Source: Tolypeutes matacus (lineage: Eukaryota; Chordata; Mammalia; Cingulata; Chlamyphoridae). Taken from it: a stretch of 64,000 nt of DNA. Positions 23,808 through 35,084 of the stretch are shown here, one piece after another. The notes under the pieces are model-generated. The model was not told the DNA's origin. It ran no database searches and saw only the letters and a list, made by a program, of their open reading frames with translations. Both the position numbers and the translations under genes were made by a program. The number at the start of each line of letters is the position of its first letter. Positions within the stretch are counted from its first letter, which is position 1. The DNA is taken from assembly GCA_026826555.1 (NCBI GenBank), contig JAKSZT010054335.1, forward strand, positions 1,262,117 through 1,326,116. The letters are read 5' to 3'.

Positions 23808-24394
23808 GCTTCTTTGATTGATGTTTTAAAAGTCAAACTACTACCACAGAAATTCAGAATCAGATGAGATATTACTAAGAAAAAAGTTTGCTATTTTTAT
23901 TTCAGGTTCATAGATGAGAACTGGGTACTGAGAACTATTGAAGTCATCTTGAAAACATCTGGGCTACAGTTTTTCAGAGCCTAAGTGCAAATACAATGTT
24001 CAGCTTTCCTCTATGTTAGCTCAATTAAATTTGATATACATTCCTAATCTTTCAATATTGGTTTGGCTTCTGTTTGGGACTTTAATCTTTGGATGTGTTT
24101 TTAAAATCCCTGAAGACCCTTTTTGGAGTATAAGGTGAGTTTTGAGAGATAACAGGCAACCTACAAGTAAAAAGAGGGATAGTTTTAGATGGTCTTTGCA
24201 TTTAGTACATTAAAACAGTAGTTGATGGCTCTTTTGTACCCTTGCTCACCTGAGTTACTACTGTGGGAGAAGGTGCTATTTACTTACTAATTGGAATCTC
24301 AATTGGAACACGTACTTTGTGTAATTTAACACACACACACACACCCCCATTTTTTTTTTATAATGAATTTTTTTCTGAGGATCCCTTCAGTAGA

Positions 24395-24560
24395 ACAGTG
24401 TTTCTCAAAATGTAATCCTTGAATCAACTGCCTTAGAACCACTTGCCAGAGAACATATTTCTAGGCCCTTCCGCATTCCTATGAATCTTGGTGAAAGGGT
24501 TAGGGAAGGGGCTAGGGGTTTTATTCAGCAAAACCCCCTGTGATTCTTTTGCAGTTACCT
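24395..24560. mobile_element. Decayed MER5-like hAT MITE
   Basis: ACAGTGTTTCTCAAAATGTA at the start, an AGAACCACTTGCCAGAGAAC body and CCTGTGATTCTTTTGCAG near the end follow the general MER5 pattern. It is strongly diverged. Confidence 0.4.
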
Positions 24561-24889
24561 CATTCCTTGGCTTTTCAGGAACCAGTACAGTTAAGAATTA
24601 TAAATGACAGCAATCTTATTGTTTAGATGGGGAGTCAAAAAACATAATTGGTGGGGGAGGTGTAAAAGTATAATGCTAACAAGGTGGTATCAGTTAGCCC
24701 AAATTAATTTTAGGTCACTTATGGAGGATCTAAGTCATATAAGACAACCTACTTAGCAAAAAAACATTGGATAGGGCTATTTTTTTAATGCAAAAAAGAA
24801 CAGTTTATAACAAACATTCATATTCCTACCACCAAGATGAACTTATGTTCTTTATTGTTTGCTTCAGCTCTCTTCTTAGATGATGCTGA

Positions 24890-25125
24890 TAATGATCTAA
24901 GCAACATGTATATAGTGTAACTGTGTGCCAGGCACTCTTTTAACACTTCGCACATTAACTCATTTAATTCTTACAACAATCCCATAAATTAGGTACAGAT
25001 TTTCTCTTTTACGATGAGAACACTAAGGCACAGAGGTTACAAGTTTCACCCAATAGGTGATGGGAATGAGCTCCAGTCTGATTCTTGTCTCTGCTCTTAA
25101 CCATTATGCTGCATTGCATTATGCT
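24890..25125 (-). mobile_element. MIR element, antisense
   Basis: ACTGTGTGCCAGGCACTCTT, CATTAACTCATTTAATTCTT, AAGGCACAGAGGTTACAAG and CTCTTAACCATTATGCTGCA follow the reverse complement of the MIR consensus over almost its full length, including the tRNA-derived end. Confidence 0.88.
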
Positions 25126-25217
25126 GCACTGTAGAGAGCAGTCCTATCCCCTCCCGTGGCTCTCAGGCAACTATGATCATAATAGTCAATATTTCTGCAT
25201 TTTAAAATATATTGGAT

Positions 25218-25397
25218 GGGAAGCGGCTGTGGCTCAATCGGTGGGGCTCCTGTTTACCATATGGGGGGCCCCGGGTTTGGTTCCCGGGGCCTCCTGGTGG
25301 GGGCGGGCCCGCCCGCACAGCGTGGTTGGCTGGCCCAGCGAGCGCAAGCGGCAAGGGGGGGATAAATGAATAAATGAATAAAATCTTTAAAAAAAAA
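25218..25397 (+). mobile_element. DAS-type tRNA-derived SINE, sense
   Basis: A full-length copy (GGGAAGCGGCTGTGGCTCAA through AATAAATGAATAAAATC plus A run), with a GC-rich body of 70-80% G+C in an AT-rich intron. It is followed directly by an alternating AT tract (25396-25437) that probably grew from its tail. Confidence 0.92.
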
Positions 25398-25437
25398 TAT
25401 ATATATATATACATATACATATATATATATATATATG
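25398..25437. repeat. (AT)n microsatellite at SINE tail
   Basis: Alternating AT with two ACATATAC interruptions directly after the poly(A) of the SINE at 25218. It is likely to be length-variable. Confidence 0.9.
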
Positions 25438-25449
25438 ATTGTTTTGTGT

Positions 25450-25745
25450 AGGGTTTTAGGTGTTTTTTAGAAATGGCATAATATATATGTATTTTTGTGC
25501 AATTGATTTTTTCACTCTTATTTTTGAGTTTGATCTATGTTGATGCAAATAGATAAACATTAACTGCTGTAAAGTTTTCCATCGTATAGCAGTTTATTTA
25601 CATATTTCCTGCTGATGGACACTTGTATTTCCAATTTTTGCTCTTAATATCAAAGTGAGTATCCTTGTACATGTTTCTTTGTGTACGTGGTTGAGTTTCT
25701 TTAAGGTATATCCGTGGAAGTAGAGTTGTTGGGTTATAGTGTATT
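25450..25745 (-). mobile_element. Ancient L1M fragment, antisense
   Basis: TTTGATCTATGTTGATGCAA, TTCCTGCTGATGGACACTTG and TATCCGTGGAAGTAGAGTTG correspond to the reverse complement of the 3' end of old L1 ORF2. Only degraded sequence is present. Confidence 0.6.
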
Positions 25746-25927
25746 AGCCTTCTTGACTTGACTCTTGCAGGAAATTTTTCTTTCCATTGTTTTTGTTGTT
25801 AACTCTTATTTCCTATAATTGATGCCAGAACTGCCATAGAGGTCGTTAAACATGTTGACCTAAGGTAAAAATCTCTATTAAAACTACTCAATGGCAATTT
25901 CTTGTTTTTAAAATTTACAAAGTTAAC

Positions 25928-26163
25928 TTTTTTTTTTTTTTTTGAGGTACCAGGGACAGGGGGTTGAAACCAGGACCTCATATCTGGGAAACCTCATATC
26001 TGGCTCAACCACCGAGCCACATCTGCTCCCCTGAGGTGGTTTTTTTCATTTGTTTTTCTTGTTGCTTGTTTTTGTTTTTTTTCTAGGAGGTGCCGGGAAC
26101 TGAACCCGGGACCTCCCATGTTGGGAAGCAGGTATTCAACCACTTGAGCCACATCCACTCCCC
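25928..26163 (-). mobile_element. Dimeric tRNA-head SINE, antisense
   Basis: A T run and head (25943-26034, B box disturbed by AGGGACAGGGGGTTGAAACC) is followed by a (TTTGTTTT) spacer and a second head (26090-26163, GGTGCCGGGAACTGAACCCG). A 13-bp internal duplication (ACCTCATATCTGG, about 25975 and 25991) lengthens the first head. Confidence 0.85.
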
Positions 26164-27157
26164 ATAAACACATTTTAAAACTACTTTATTGTTGGAGAGT
26201 ATCCTTGTAATATGATGGATTCTTGAGCTATTATGCCTAATCATACCTATATCACATGGCTTTCAACCTTCCTGATAAGAATGTTGATTGGCTTAAGGAG
26301 AATCCCTGGAGACCAAGGCCTAAATATTCCTTTGTTTTGTTTGTTTGTTTGTTTTATTCTGGTAATAGTGTGTCCATTGCAGGATAGACCTTGGTGTTAT
26401 GGACTGAATTAGAAGTAATATGTATCCAGACATTTCATGGACTGAAGTCATGTCATGGGTTGCTCCAGATGTGAACTTAAAGTTATTCTGGAACAAGACA
26501 GAGGAATGAACCAAAATCAATCTAGGTTCCTAGAATGATGTGACGAGTTATTTGCCCTTGAGTCTAATGAAGAGTTTAACTCTAGTTCAGTTTTACTTGA
26601 ATTGTGTCCTACTGAAATTCCCTTCTTCATGCCAGGTTCTGAGTTCTGGTATTAATAGTTGATCAGAATCACAGAAGTAGCACCTCTTATTAAATTCCCA
26701 GTAGTGAACCTTGGGAATCCTTTTGGGTGGGAGATGCCATGGACAAGACAGCAGCAGATTAGAATACAATGTTTTAACTGTTCACAAAGATATGTTAATA
26801 ATTGCACAGTAGTTTGCATCCATAGTTGGTAAACACTTTTTGTACTTTGCCCTTACGGTTGCATCTATGTATAGCTTATCTCCTTAACAAAATAGTAATC
26901 TCTTCCAGGACAGGCAATTGTCTTCTTTGGGTATGTCGCACTTGGTGCTTAATTGCTTGTTTGATGGAAGCGTTTATATTATATGACCTGATGATATTTG
27001 TAATTTATGATACAACAAACAGGAAGTAATCTGAAACTTCCCTTACTTAAACTTTGTTGAGTTTGTTAAACAGAAATTATTAATAACAAATTTACATAAT
27101 AAAGAGTGAGTGAAAACTCAAAAGAATAGTTTTCAGCACATAACACAGAAGCACTAA

Positions 27158-27345
27158 GAGGGAGCTGAGGTGGCGCAAGAGATTGAGCAGCCTCTCTCTA
27201 CTCCGGAAGGTTCCAGGATTGGTTCCTGGTGCTGCATAAAGAGAAGACAAGCAGACACAGAGAGCATACAGTGAGTGCAAAACAATGGGGGGTGGTGGTG
27301 GGGGAAATAAATAAATAAATAGGTCTTTAAAAAATAAAAAAAAAG
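27158..27345 (+). mobile_element. tRNA-derived SINE, second-head type, sense
   Basis: GAGCTGAGGTGGCGCAAGAG, a B-box-like GGATTGGTTCCTGGTGCTG, a body AGCAGACACAGAGAGCATAC and a tail GGGGGAAATAAATAAATAAA. The head is related to head 2 of the composite element (ACTAAGGTGGTGCAGG) rather than to the DAS head, showing that this head also exists as an independent SINE. Confidence 0.8.
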
Positions 27346-27618
27346 GCACCAATATCCAAGATATAGAGAGCTATTAATCAAAATGAAAAGAAAAACAGCC
27401 AGCACAAAAGAAAATTAAAACAGATAACAGACACTTGAATCCAAATAGCCAATAAACATAAGGAATGATGTTCATCTTCATTAGTAATACTGCAAGTGCA
27501 AATTAAAATTATCAGATACCATTTTCACAATCACTAAATTGATAAAAATTAAGTCCAATGATACATAAGAACAACAGGAGATCTAATATACTGCGAATGG
27601 GGTGCAAATGGATACAAC

Positions 27619-27620
<2 letters not shown>

Positions 27621-27656
<36 letters not shown>

Positions 27657-27735
27657 GTACCACGGCTGAGGATTGAACCCCGGATCTCCTTTGTGGGAAG
27701 CCAGCGTTCAACCACTGAACTAAATCAGCTCCCGT
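27621..27735 (-). mobile_element. tRNA-head SINE, antisense, with 32-T tail
   Basis: A T run of about 32 (27622-27652) then ACCACGGCTGAGGATTGAAC and CTGAACTAAATCAGCTCCC is a reverse-complement tRNA-like head. ATACAACTA flanks it at 27612-27620 and 27736-27744. Confidence 0.85.
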
Positions 27736-27744
27736 ATACAACTA

Positions 27745-28610
27745 ATTTTTTTTTTTTAAACAATTTACTGAAGATTATCATTCATACGTGAACATACATA
27801 AACTACAAGTGTTCAGTAAACATCATGAACTTACAAAACAAACATGCATAACATACAGGGCTCCCACACATCACGCACCCCCCAAATACCCTGCATTGTT
27901 ATGAAACATTTGTTAACAAATCATGAAAGAGCATTGTCAAAGTATTACTATTAACTATAGTCCGAATCTTCCTCCCCTATACATTTTTAAAAGGATTTAT
28001 TTATTTATTTTCATCCATTTTTACACACACCGTTTTTGCTGTTACTGTGTCCATTCACTGGGCAACGCACTGTGTCCACTTCCTGCCATCTCTTCTCATC
28101 CTCCTCCTCCTGTCTTCACTGGGATTTTATCCTCGGAATCTCCAGTGTGGGAGAGAGGCGTCCTACCACTTGCACCACCTTAGTTCCTGGTTTTTTTGGT
28201 GCGTCTCGACTTGGCTCTCCCTAGTATCACTCTCCTGTTATGTCATCATCTTGCTGCATGGCTTGGTGGGGCCTGGTGGCCCTCGCGCCTTTTATATTTT
28301 CCCTTTTTTTATGTTTACCAGAAGGTCCCGGGGATCGAACCCAGGTCTCCTCCATATGGGAGACGGACACCCAACCACCCGAGCCACATCTGTCCCCCTG
28401 CTATATCTCTTAAGGTTGACCAAAGATACCCAAAGTTAGTCTTTTCCCATATAGGATGGTCATATAATAAATCAGGCTTAGTTTATCACCAGCATTCTAG
28501 ACCTAGGGAGAAAAACTAGGTCTGGGGACACATGCATGGTTTCTAATGTAGCGAATGTTTAGCCTACCCTGATTAACGCAAAATCAGGTCAGTGAGAATA
28601 TTTGTATTGT
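27745..28610 (-). mobile_element. Composite retroposon with 5' module and L1-like 3' extension, antisense
   Basis: Reading on the minus strand from 28610: a 5' module of about 210 bp (28400-28610), head 1 (28318-28399), one GC-rich unit (28260-28290), a linker, head 2 (28117-28190), a body and an A/T-rich tail at 27983-28015. Further minus-strand sequence (27745-27980) resembles an L1 3' UTR, and an A run follows it. The 5' end abuts ATACAACTAC (28611-28620), the same sequence as at 27612, the apparent target duplication. Whether the L1-like part belongs to the same insertion is not settled. Confidence 0.75.
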
Positions 28611-28819
28611 ATACAACTACTTTTGAAAAGAACTTGCCATTACTTATTAAAGGTGAATGAACATGAACCATCTGAGTCAGCAGTTGCACTGCTGGATATA
28701 TAACCAGAGAGAAACTGGTTGCAGTGTGCATCAGGAGTCATGGCAGAAAAAATTCAAATATCTATTAAAATTAGAATGGATAAATTATAATCATATAATG
28801 AAGGTTGATGAATGTTGCA

Positions 28820-29010
28820 TTTAGCTGCATTTGATTCCTTTTCACCATGTTATAACAATTTTTCCAGCCTGTGCACAGATATTTGCCGACAGTTTTTGCA
28901 ATTAAAAATGGTGCTTCAGTGAGTATCTTATGACTTTCCTGGTATACATGTGTAGGAGTTTTTGGTAGGATATATTCTTAGGAGTGGAATTGTTGGGCCC
29001 AAATATTTAA
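28820..29010 (-). mobile_element. Ancient L1M fragment, antisense
   Basis: CACAGATATTTGCCGACAG, TTCAGTGAGTATCTTATGAC and ATTCTTAGGAGTGGAATTGT match the reverse complement of the L1M 3' region in general pattern. Confidence 0.5.
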
Positions 29011-29246
29011 TTTTCAAGATAATGCTTTATTTTTTTTCTGAAGGACTTTTCACCTAATATACTTTGTTCTTTGTGTTACATAAGAGCATATTTCTCTCTG
29101 TTTGAGTTTCTTGCATTGTCTCCAGCACCTTGAATTGTATTTGACAATTTTTAGTGCTCAGTAATATTTGATGAGTAAATGAAATGTTTTTCAAGTTCAT
29201 CATACCAATTTATCCTTTCATCAGTAGTGTATAAAAGTTCCTTTTC

Positions 29247-29427
29247 GGGAAGCGGCTGTGGCTCAATCAGTAGGGCTCCCGTTTACCATATGGGAGGCCC
29301 CGGGTTCGGTTCCCAGGGCCTCCTGGTGAAGGCAAGCCCGCCCGCACGGCGTGGTTAGCTGACCCAGCGAGCACAAGCAGCAAGGGGGGGATAAATGAAT
29401 AAATAAATAAAATCTTTAAAAAAAAAA
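29247..29427 (+). mobile_element. DAS-type tRNA-derived SINE, sense, 14-bp target duplication
   Basis: A full-length copy nearly identical to the one at 11282, ending AATGAATAAATAAATAAAATC plus A run. A perfect duplication AAAAGTTCCTTTTC lies at 29233-29246 and 29428-29441. Low divergence from its sisters suggests a recent insertion. Confidence 0.94.
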
Positions 29428-29672
29428 AAAAGTTCCTTTTCATCCACATCTTTCATTAGACTTGATATTATTGATATCAAATATTGATATTTATTTTCCC
29501 CCAATATTGACAGTGTAACATGGTTTCTCACTGTGGTCTTAAGCTACATTTTTATAATTACTGGTAACGCTGGGCATCTTTTCAGGTAGTTTGACTGATA
29601 AGTTAGTGTTTTTTTGTTTTGTTTATATATATATATATATAAAATCTGATATTTTTTTCTTTGCTGTGGTAG

Positions 29673-29807
29673 GTGGATGGAGAGCTAGAAGCTCTGATGG
29701 AAAATGGTGAGGGTCTCTCTGATAAAAACCAGGTGCTCAGTTTATCCCGGCTAATGGTTAGAATCGAGACTTTGGAGCAGAAACTTACCTGTCTCAAGCT
29801 CATACAG
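29673..29807 (+). CDS. SETD2: SETD2 exon 10, helical linker after the catalytic module
   Basis: The exon (135 nt, 45 codons, residues 1721-1765) encodes V-D-G-E-L-E-A-L-M-E-N-G-E-G-L through L-T-C-L-K-L-I-Q. The leucine-rich heptad-like pattern suggests an amphipathic helix or coiled coil C-terminal to post-SET. The acceptor follows TTTCTTTGCTGTGGTAG; the donor is GTAAAC at 29808. Both boundaries are in phase 0. Confidence 0.96.
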
Positions 29808-31636
29808 GTAAACACTTTAATATTAATTAATTTCTTGTTTCTGAGTTTGGGGTAGAACATTTTAACTACAGCCCAGAATGGTGACTGGAGAAGGATTAAT
29901 TCTGATGAGAAGAGTTCATCTCATTTTTAAAATGGGTATGAGTTAAAGCTAGTACTCTTAAAAGTGTTATCAGTCCATCTGTTAGTAGACCTGGTTTGCG
30001 CTCTCTCTAGTCAAAGAATATAGTGGGTTTTTTGTATTACAAGTCATGGCACTCTTTTTAAAGAGTGTTTTTCTGATTATTAGCATGCCAAGGCCATTTT
30101 TTCTACATGATTTCAAAGCAAGGATTTTTAACAGTAATCTCATTTACTCCAGTTTATTAAGTATGCCACAGAAGTTGGAAAATAAATATGGATGATTTTT
30201 TTAAAATCTAAAATTAAAAAAGCCTTTGGATAAACTTCTGAAAAGTAGAGAGAAAAGAAAAGTGGTTTAAAGACAAATTTTATTAGTTTTTTTCAGTAAA
30301 AATGGCAGGTGCAAATTGTTTCTTAGTCCATCAGAATTGAATTTCATTGTTAATGAGCCATTAATATTTATGTAAGTGACTTTAGTAAAGTCCTGGTTGA
30401 CTGGATGCATTTTTTAAGTATCAAAAAAAAATTATAATCCGTTTCTTTGAAGCATTTGTTAGTTGTATAGTTCTAGTTGGGTTAGTTAAAAAAAAAAAAA
30501 AAAGATTCTACTTTTTTTTTTTTTTAATATAAATAAACTTTGAGGGCCCTCTATAATTCTTTGTCTGATATTGTCACCAACCCCTCCTCCCACCCAAATC
30601 CGGCGTCCTGCCTACCCTCCCTCATGGAAGAACACGCACTCACAGTCCTGCCTAAAGTCCTTCCTCGAACGCCATGGATTATCTTTACTGTGGATTTGGA
30701 TGGCAGAGCTAGGGGATGGCCAGGAAAGTAACCAGAAGCTTCAGGAAGAGGTCAGTCCACATTCAGCTCATTGTTTCTTAAAAAGTATAAGATCACTATA
30801 TTAATTGCTTAAGATTGAGTGTATGTGATAATATCAGCGATTATGAATTTAGCAGTTATATTAAAGTAATTAAATAATTTAATCATCTTAGTATCTATAA
30901 GTATAAGGTTGGTACTACAAAGCTGGAAACTGCAAGAGCAGAGATGATATAGTTTTATGAAGGATCCAGTTTATTGCCAAAACCATAGTTTAATAAAGTA
31001 GAATACCATGTAGGACTTGAAATCTGGGGTTCTAAAAAGTTGGTGAAGAGCCGAATTCTGGATGACAAGGCTAAGAACCTTTTGAGGATTAAGTAAATGT
31101 TTTAAAATGTTTTAAAAGATCGGATTAAAGTTTCACTGGCAGCATTGTTAGTGGAGTTATGTTTATAAATTTCCCTGAACTTAATCATCTTTTCTAACTT
31201 GGCTTATATGCAGTCTCTTATATGATAATTTCCAGTATAAGCCTAAAATCATTCACTAAAACACTTTTAAAACATGGGAGTGGTGAGTAATTGTTCTTGC
31301 CTTTATCTGTCTCTCATGCAATTTGACATTAAGAATAGTTTGGGGAATCGTGAGGGGTTTCCGTAGAACTACATTGGGGGTGATGTGAATAGTTACTTGG
31401 CCTATATTTTATTCTTGCTGGTCAGTCTCATTTTAACAGTTTTCTTTTCTTTATAGAGGAAAATAATTTTATAGCATTTAAATTCTTCATTATTTGCAGG
31501 GACTTAGCTCTTAATCTAACTTAACTTTTTTCCTGCAGAAATAATCCAAGCCCCATTAAGAGGTTTGAAAAATTAACTGTTAAAAGTGATGTGATATGGT
31601 ATTTATTTATTTTTTTTTCTTATTGTGTTTAATCAG
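29808..31636 (+). other. SETD2 introns 10 and 11 around exon 11
   Basis: Intron 10 is 29808-30630 (823 bp) and intron 11 is 30751-31636 (886 bp). Both are AT-rich and contain no SINE, L1 or LTR that I can recognise, apart from A and T runs at 30489-30525. They are the shortest and most repeat-free introns of the window. Confidence 0.8.
30631..30750 (+). CDS. SETD2: SETD2 exon 11
   Basis: This 120-nt phase-0 exon (residues 1766-1805) encodes N-T-H-S-Q-S-C-L-K-S-F-L-E-R-H-G-L-S-L-L-W-I-W-M-A-E-L. It continues the helical linker region. Its splice sites are weaker than those of its neighbours: the acceptor is CATGGAAG with purines just before the AG, after a C-rich tract at 30585-30622, and the donor is GTCAGT with C at +3. 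The identification is firm because the peptide matches the family and joins exons 10 and 12 in frame. Confidence 0.94.
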
Positions 31637-32299
31637 ATTATAAAGACTTTGGAACACTTACCTATTCCTACTAAAAATATGTTGGAGGAAAGTAAAGTAC
31701 TTCCAATTATTCAACGTTGGTCTCAGACCAAGACTGCTGTCCCTCAGTTGAGTGAAGGAGATGGGTACTCTAGTGAAAATACATCACGTGCTCACACACC
31801 ACTCAACACACCTGATCCTTCCACCAAGCTGATTACGGAAGCTGACACAGATACCCCCAAGAAGCTCATGTTTCGCAGACTTAAAATTATAAGTGAAAAT
31901 AGCATGGACAGTGCAATCTCTGATGCTACTAGCGAGCTAGAAGGCAAGGATGGTAAAGAAGACCTTGACCAGTTAGAAAATGTCCCTGTAGAAGAAGAGG
32001 AAGACTTGCAGCCACAACAGGTACTTACACAACATCTGCCTGAATGCAAAGTTGATAGTGAAACTGCCCTGGAGGGCAGTAAGCTACCCACTGCTGAACC
32101 AGAAGTTGATGCTGAAATAGAGCCCAGAGAGAGCAATAGCACAAAATTAGAAGAACCTATTGCTGAGGAAACAGCATCCCAAGATGAAGAAGAGGGTATG
32201 TCTGATGTAGAAAGTGAGAGGAGCCAGGAACAGCCAGATAAAACAGTGGATATAAGTGATTTGGCCACCAAGCTCCTAGACAGTTGGAAAGACCTAAAG
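31637..32299 (+). CDS. SETD2: SETD2 exon 12, acidic low-complexity region
   Basis: The exon (663 nt, residues 1806-2026) starts I-I-K-T-L-E-H-L-P-I-P-T-K-N-M and ends L-L-D-S-W-K-D-L-K. The first 25 residues finish the helical region. The rest is acidic and rich in Glu, Asp, Ser and Thr, with a P-V-E-E-E-E-D patch and a T-P-L-N-T-P-D-P-S proline-directed cluster of possible phosphorylation sites. It is probably disordered. The acceptor follows TGTGTTTAATCAG; the donor is GTAAGA at 32300. In-frame reading continues for 14 codons into the intron before a stop, but that part is not exon. Confidence 0.96.
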
Positions 32300-35084
32300 G
32301 TAAGAAAACCTTTTAACCTGCTGGAGTTCATTTTAACCTGAATTGCTCAGGTTTAGAGTTCTACAAACCCAAGTTGAATTACCTATTTTTCTTACCTGTG
32401 CATATTTCTGGAAGAATGGAATACCATTTCTCTTGTGTCAGCTAATTATAAATGTCTCAAACATCCTTTGAACCTTGGCAAGAGATATACCACCCAAACT
32501 AATACAGATTATCCCTTTTCCTTGTTTAGAAAAGCATTTGCAACAAAGAATTCAGTCATTTAGGTGCTGTTCACATTAAAAATAAATAAGCTTATGATCC
32601 TATTTTGTACTGGAAATTATCATTAATATGAATTTAAGGAAAACCAAGGTAATTCAACTTTTTTATGAAAAATGATTAAAAATAAATTTCTGTCCTACAG
32701 CCCCTAAAATTATGGAGTTAGTTGGTATTTATACAATTCCATTGTTATTTCTCACAAAGGCCTACTTTTAAGTGCCTATTTCTTGGAAAATATTCTACTT
32801 CCTTAATGTTATCTAGAGAAAACAGAGGTCTGGAACCCTTATGCCTAATACATACATAATCTCTTGTTAAAGAATGTAGCAAGATGTTCAGGGTTTGCTT
32901 TGCAGTATTTCCAAACCCAGTCTGGGTCTTAGATAAACACAGGAGTGAATAACAAGATGAACCTAGGAGAGGTGATTCATTTTGATTGTAAGTGATCTGG
33001 ACCTGAGCTTCAGGTCTTGATGACTCTGTGGGAACAGGTTACTTCCTAACTTCTATTTCTCTGCCCATCCTTTCTTCTACTAGAGGTGAAGGAAACTAGA
33101 TCTCCAGATTTCATTGTAGCAAGATGAACACCTGATTCTCCCTGCCCCCAGTTATGACTGCAAAGCTTAACCCAGTAGATTCTGAGATTTGGCCCAAATG
33201 GAACTGGCTTGATATGGAACAAAATGAGTAGTTGGTGGTTTATGTACTGTGCTTATTTCTGGCATTCCTAATTTGCTGTATTGAGGCCCTTCTTTAAATA
33301 TGGTGTGGTTTCAGCTCTGGTTTACCTGTTTGAGCTCTTACTCATGCTACTGTTTCATCACTTAGAATTCACCATAAACTTAGCCTTATGAAGGTTTATG
33401 AAATCTGACCTTTTTATAAATATAAAAGGAAGGATTCATGGTAAATCTATTTATGATGTGTGAACTGCAGGAATCAAAATTAAAATTAATTGAAAGATGG
33501 TCAGGTACTTGACTTTATTTAATCTAGGGCCTTCTTTGTTAGGGTACAGGAGTCCCTGGAAGAAAGCCCCTTGTGTTTGGTGGGTGTTGATAGAGCCTGA
33601 ACTATGAGCATGGCTCAGTAAAGAAGGTGGAGATGGAGACGTGCACAAGTGGGCATAGAAAAAGCCTTATAGCCATAGTTTTAGAGAGGGGAGGGGCGGG
33701 GCTGTAGAGCCCAATAGTTCACCTTTGCCCAAGAAAATCTCGGGTTGACATAATTTTTAAAAATTGCTAATTTCTTAAAAACCTGTCTCTTCATAATCTA
33801 GAAAAAAGTATATATTTTTGTTTCTTTATGTAATCGTTTGTTTTTGTAATTTTAATAGTGTGACTTACTCTCTGGGATATCCTTAACCCAATTGGAAATA
33901 CCTATGGTAATTTAAACTTACACTGTGGACACAAACTTTGAGGCATACAAAATTATTTCTTCCTCTTCTTATCCTCCCCACTCAGGTCTGAAACATCAAA
34001 GCAGTTTCACAGTATAATGTAGTTTGATATTCCTCTTGCAGTTTAAAATTTTATTTGTACTTAAAGTATATCCTTTTTAACCTTCATACTTTGGGTTTAT
34101 TCTGATTCTTAGTGTCAAGGGAACTATTAAATAAAATCCTCCTTTCTTTTTCATACTTTAGTTTATTCTGGGAGCATTATCCATCTAGAATTGCATTCCT
34201 GAGAAATGTCTACTTAACTAAACTGTGGTCTTTTGTTATACATTGGTGTTGGAGTTCTTAATTCATCTATCATTCTGATGAACATTTACCATGGCTTTGA
34301 TCTCAAAACTGATTATAGTTGTACTTTTAAAAAGATACTTTAGATATCATTTAACCAGAAGTCTGAAATCAGGAACTCATAATTTGAACATGTTTCAGAG
34401 AACATTGTTAACCTGATGTGATTACTATATGTCTGTACTATCCCGGCATTGAAAGAGTTAACTACTTCTGTCTGACTTCCACCTATGTGATCAAGCAGAC
34501 ATTGGCTGAAAAGAAAATGTCTTATTGAACCAACCTTTATTAAGTACTTGTTGCTAAGTGTTCTGCTAGTTGCTGATCTTTAATTTCAAGATCATACTAA
34601 AAAGCATTGATAAAAGATTGTGGTTATGTTACCTGCTCCAAACCTCTCTGATCTTCTTGGATCACTGTAACATTACTGGGCATGTGTTCTACTTGGCCTT
34701 TCTACTTACTGGAGTGAAGAATTGAAAGAGTTTGCTTCAGAATCCTTAATCTTGGTTTTGCTGTGAAGGCAAACTATAGGGATCATCAGTAAATGAAAGA
34801 GGGTGGGAGGGAAGGGAATGAAGCTTCATGAATTACTCTTTGTCCTCCCAGATCTGATGATGATCCCCCTTGTAACTTGAACCATTTCCATCTAGCTTCT
34901 CAGGGCAGCAAGGAGCTTGTTAACATCACCAGCTGACCATGTGTCTCCTTTTCTCAACTCCATTTTCAACCTCGTGCTGAAGAAAAACAAGAACCTAGAG
35001 TGCATTCTGTGAAGAAACAGGAAGATGGTTGGGAAGCTGGATGATGCATGAAAAATGTAATAGGTGAAAAGAGGACAGAGGTGG

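Larger units (their letters stand above)
27360..28800 (+). mobile_element. Ancient L1M ORF2 3' fragment, sense, split by younger insertions
   Basis: CCAATAAACATAAGGAATGA, TGCAAATTAAAATTATCAGA and GCAAATGGATACAACTACTT (27360-27620), then CTTTTGAAAAGAACTTGCC and GCACTGCTGGATATATAACC (28619-28800), follow the standard L1 ORF2 3' sequence when joined. The interruption (27621-28610) consists of later insertions. The coding frame is decayed. Confidence 0.7.
23372..29672 (+). other. SETD2 intron 9
   Basis: 6,301 bp and dense in insertions: SINE dimers (23447, 25928), single SINEs (25218, 27158, 27621, 29247), MIR (24890), L1M remnants and a composite retroposon (27745-28610). The stretch 26170-27150 is mostly unassigned; a (GTTT)n run lies at 26334-26354. 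Confidence 0.8.

Noticed and set aside
28047..28439. 130-codon open frame on the plus strand
   Set aside because: It lies in the antisense composite retroposon. Similar spurious frames occur in the other copies (56695, 14008), showing they come from repeat sequence.
31625..32341. Open frame longer than exon 12
   Set aside because: The frame outside 31637-32299 passes the AG acceptor and GT donor and is intronic; exon 13 joins in frame at 32299.
34840..34925. Possible C/D box small nucleolar RNA (TGATGATGA near 34855)
   Set aside because: No matching D box with a terminal stem at suitable spacing was found.
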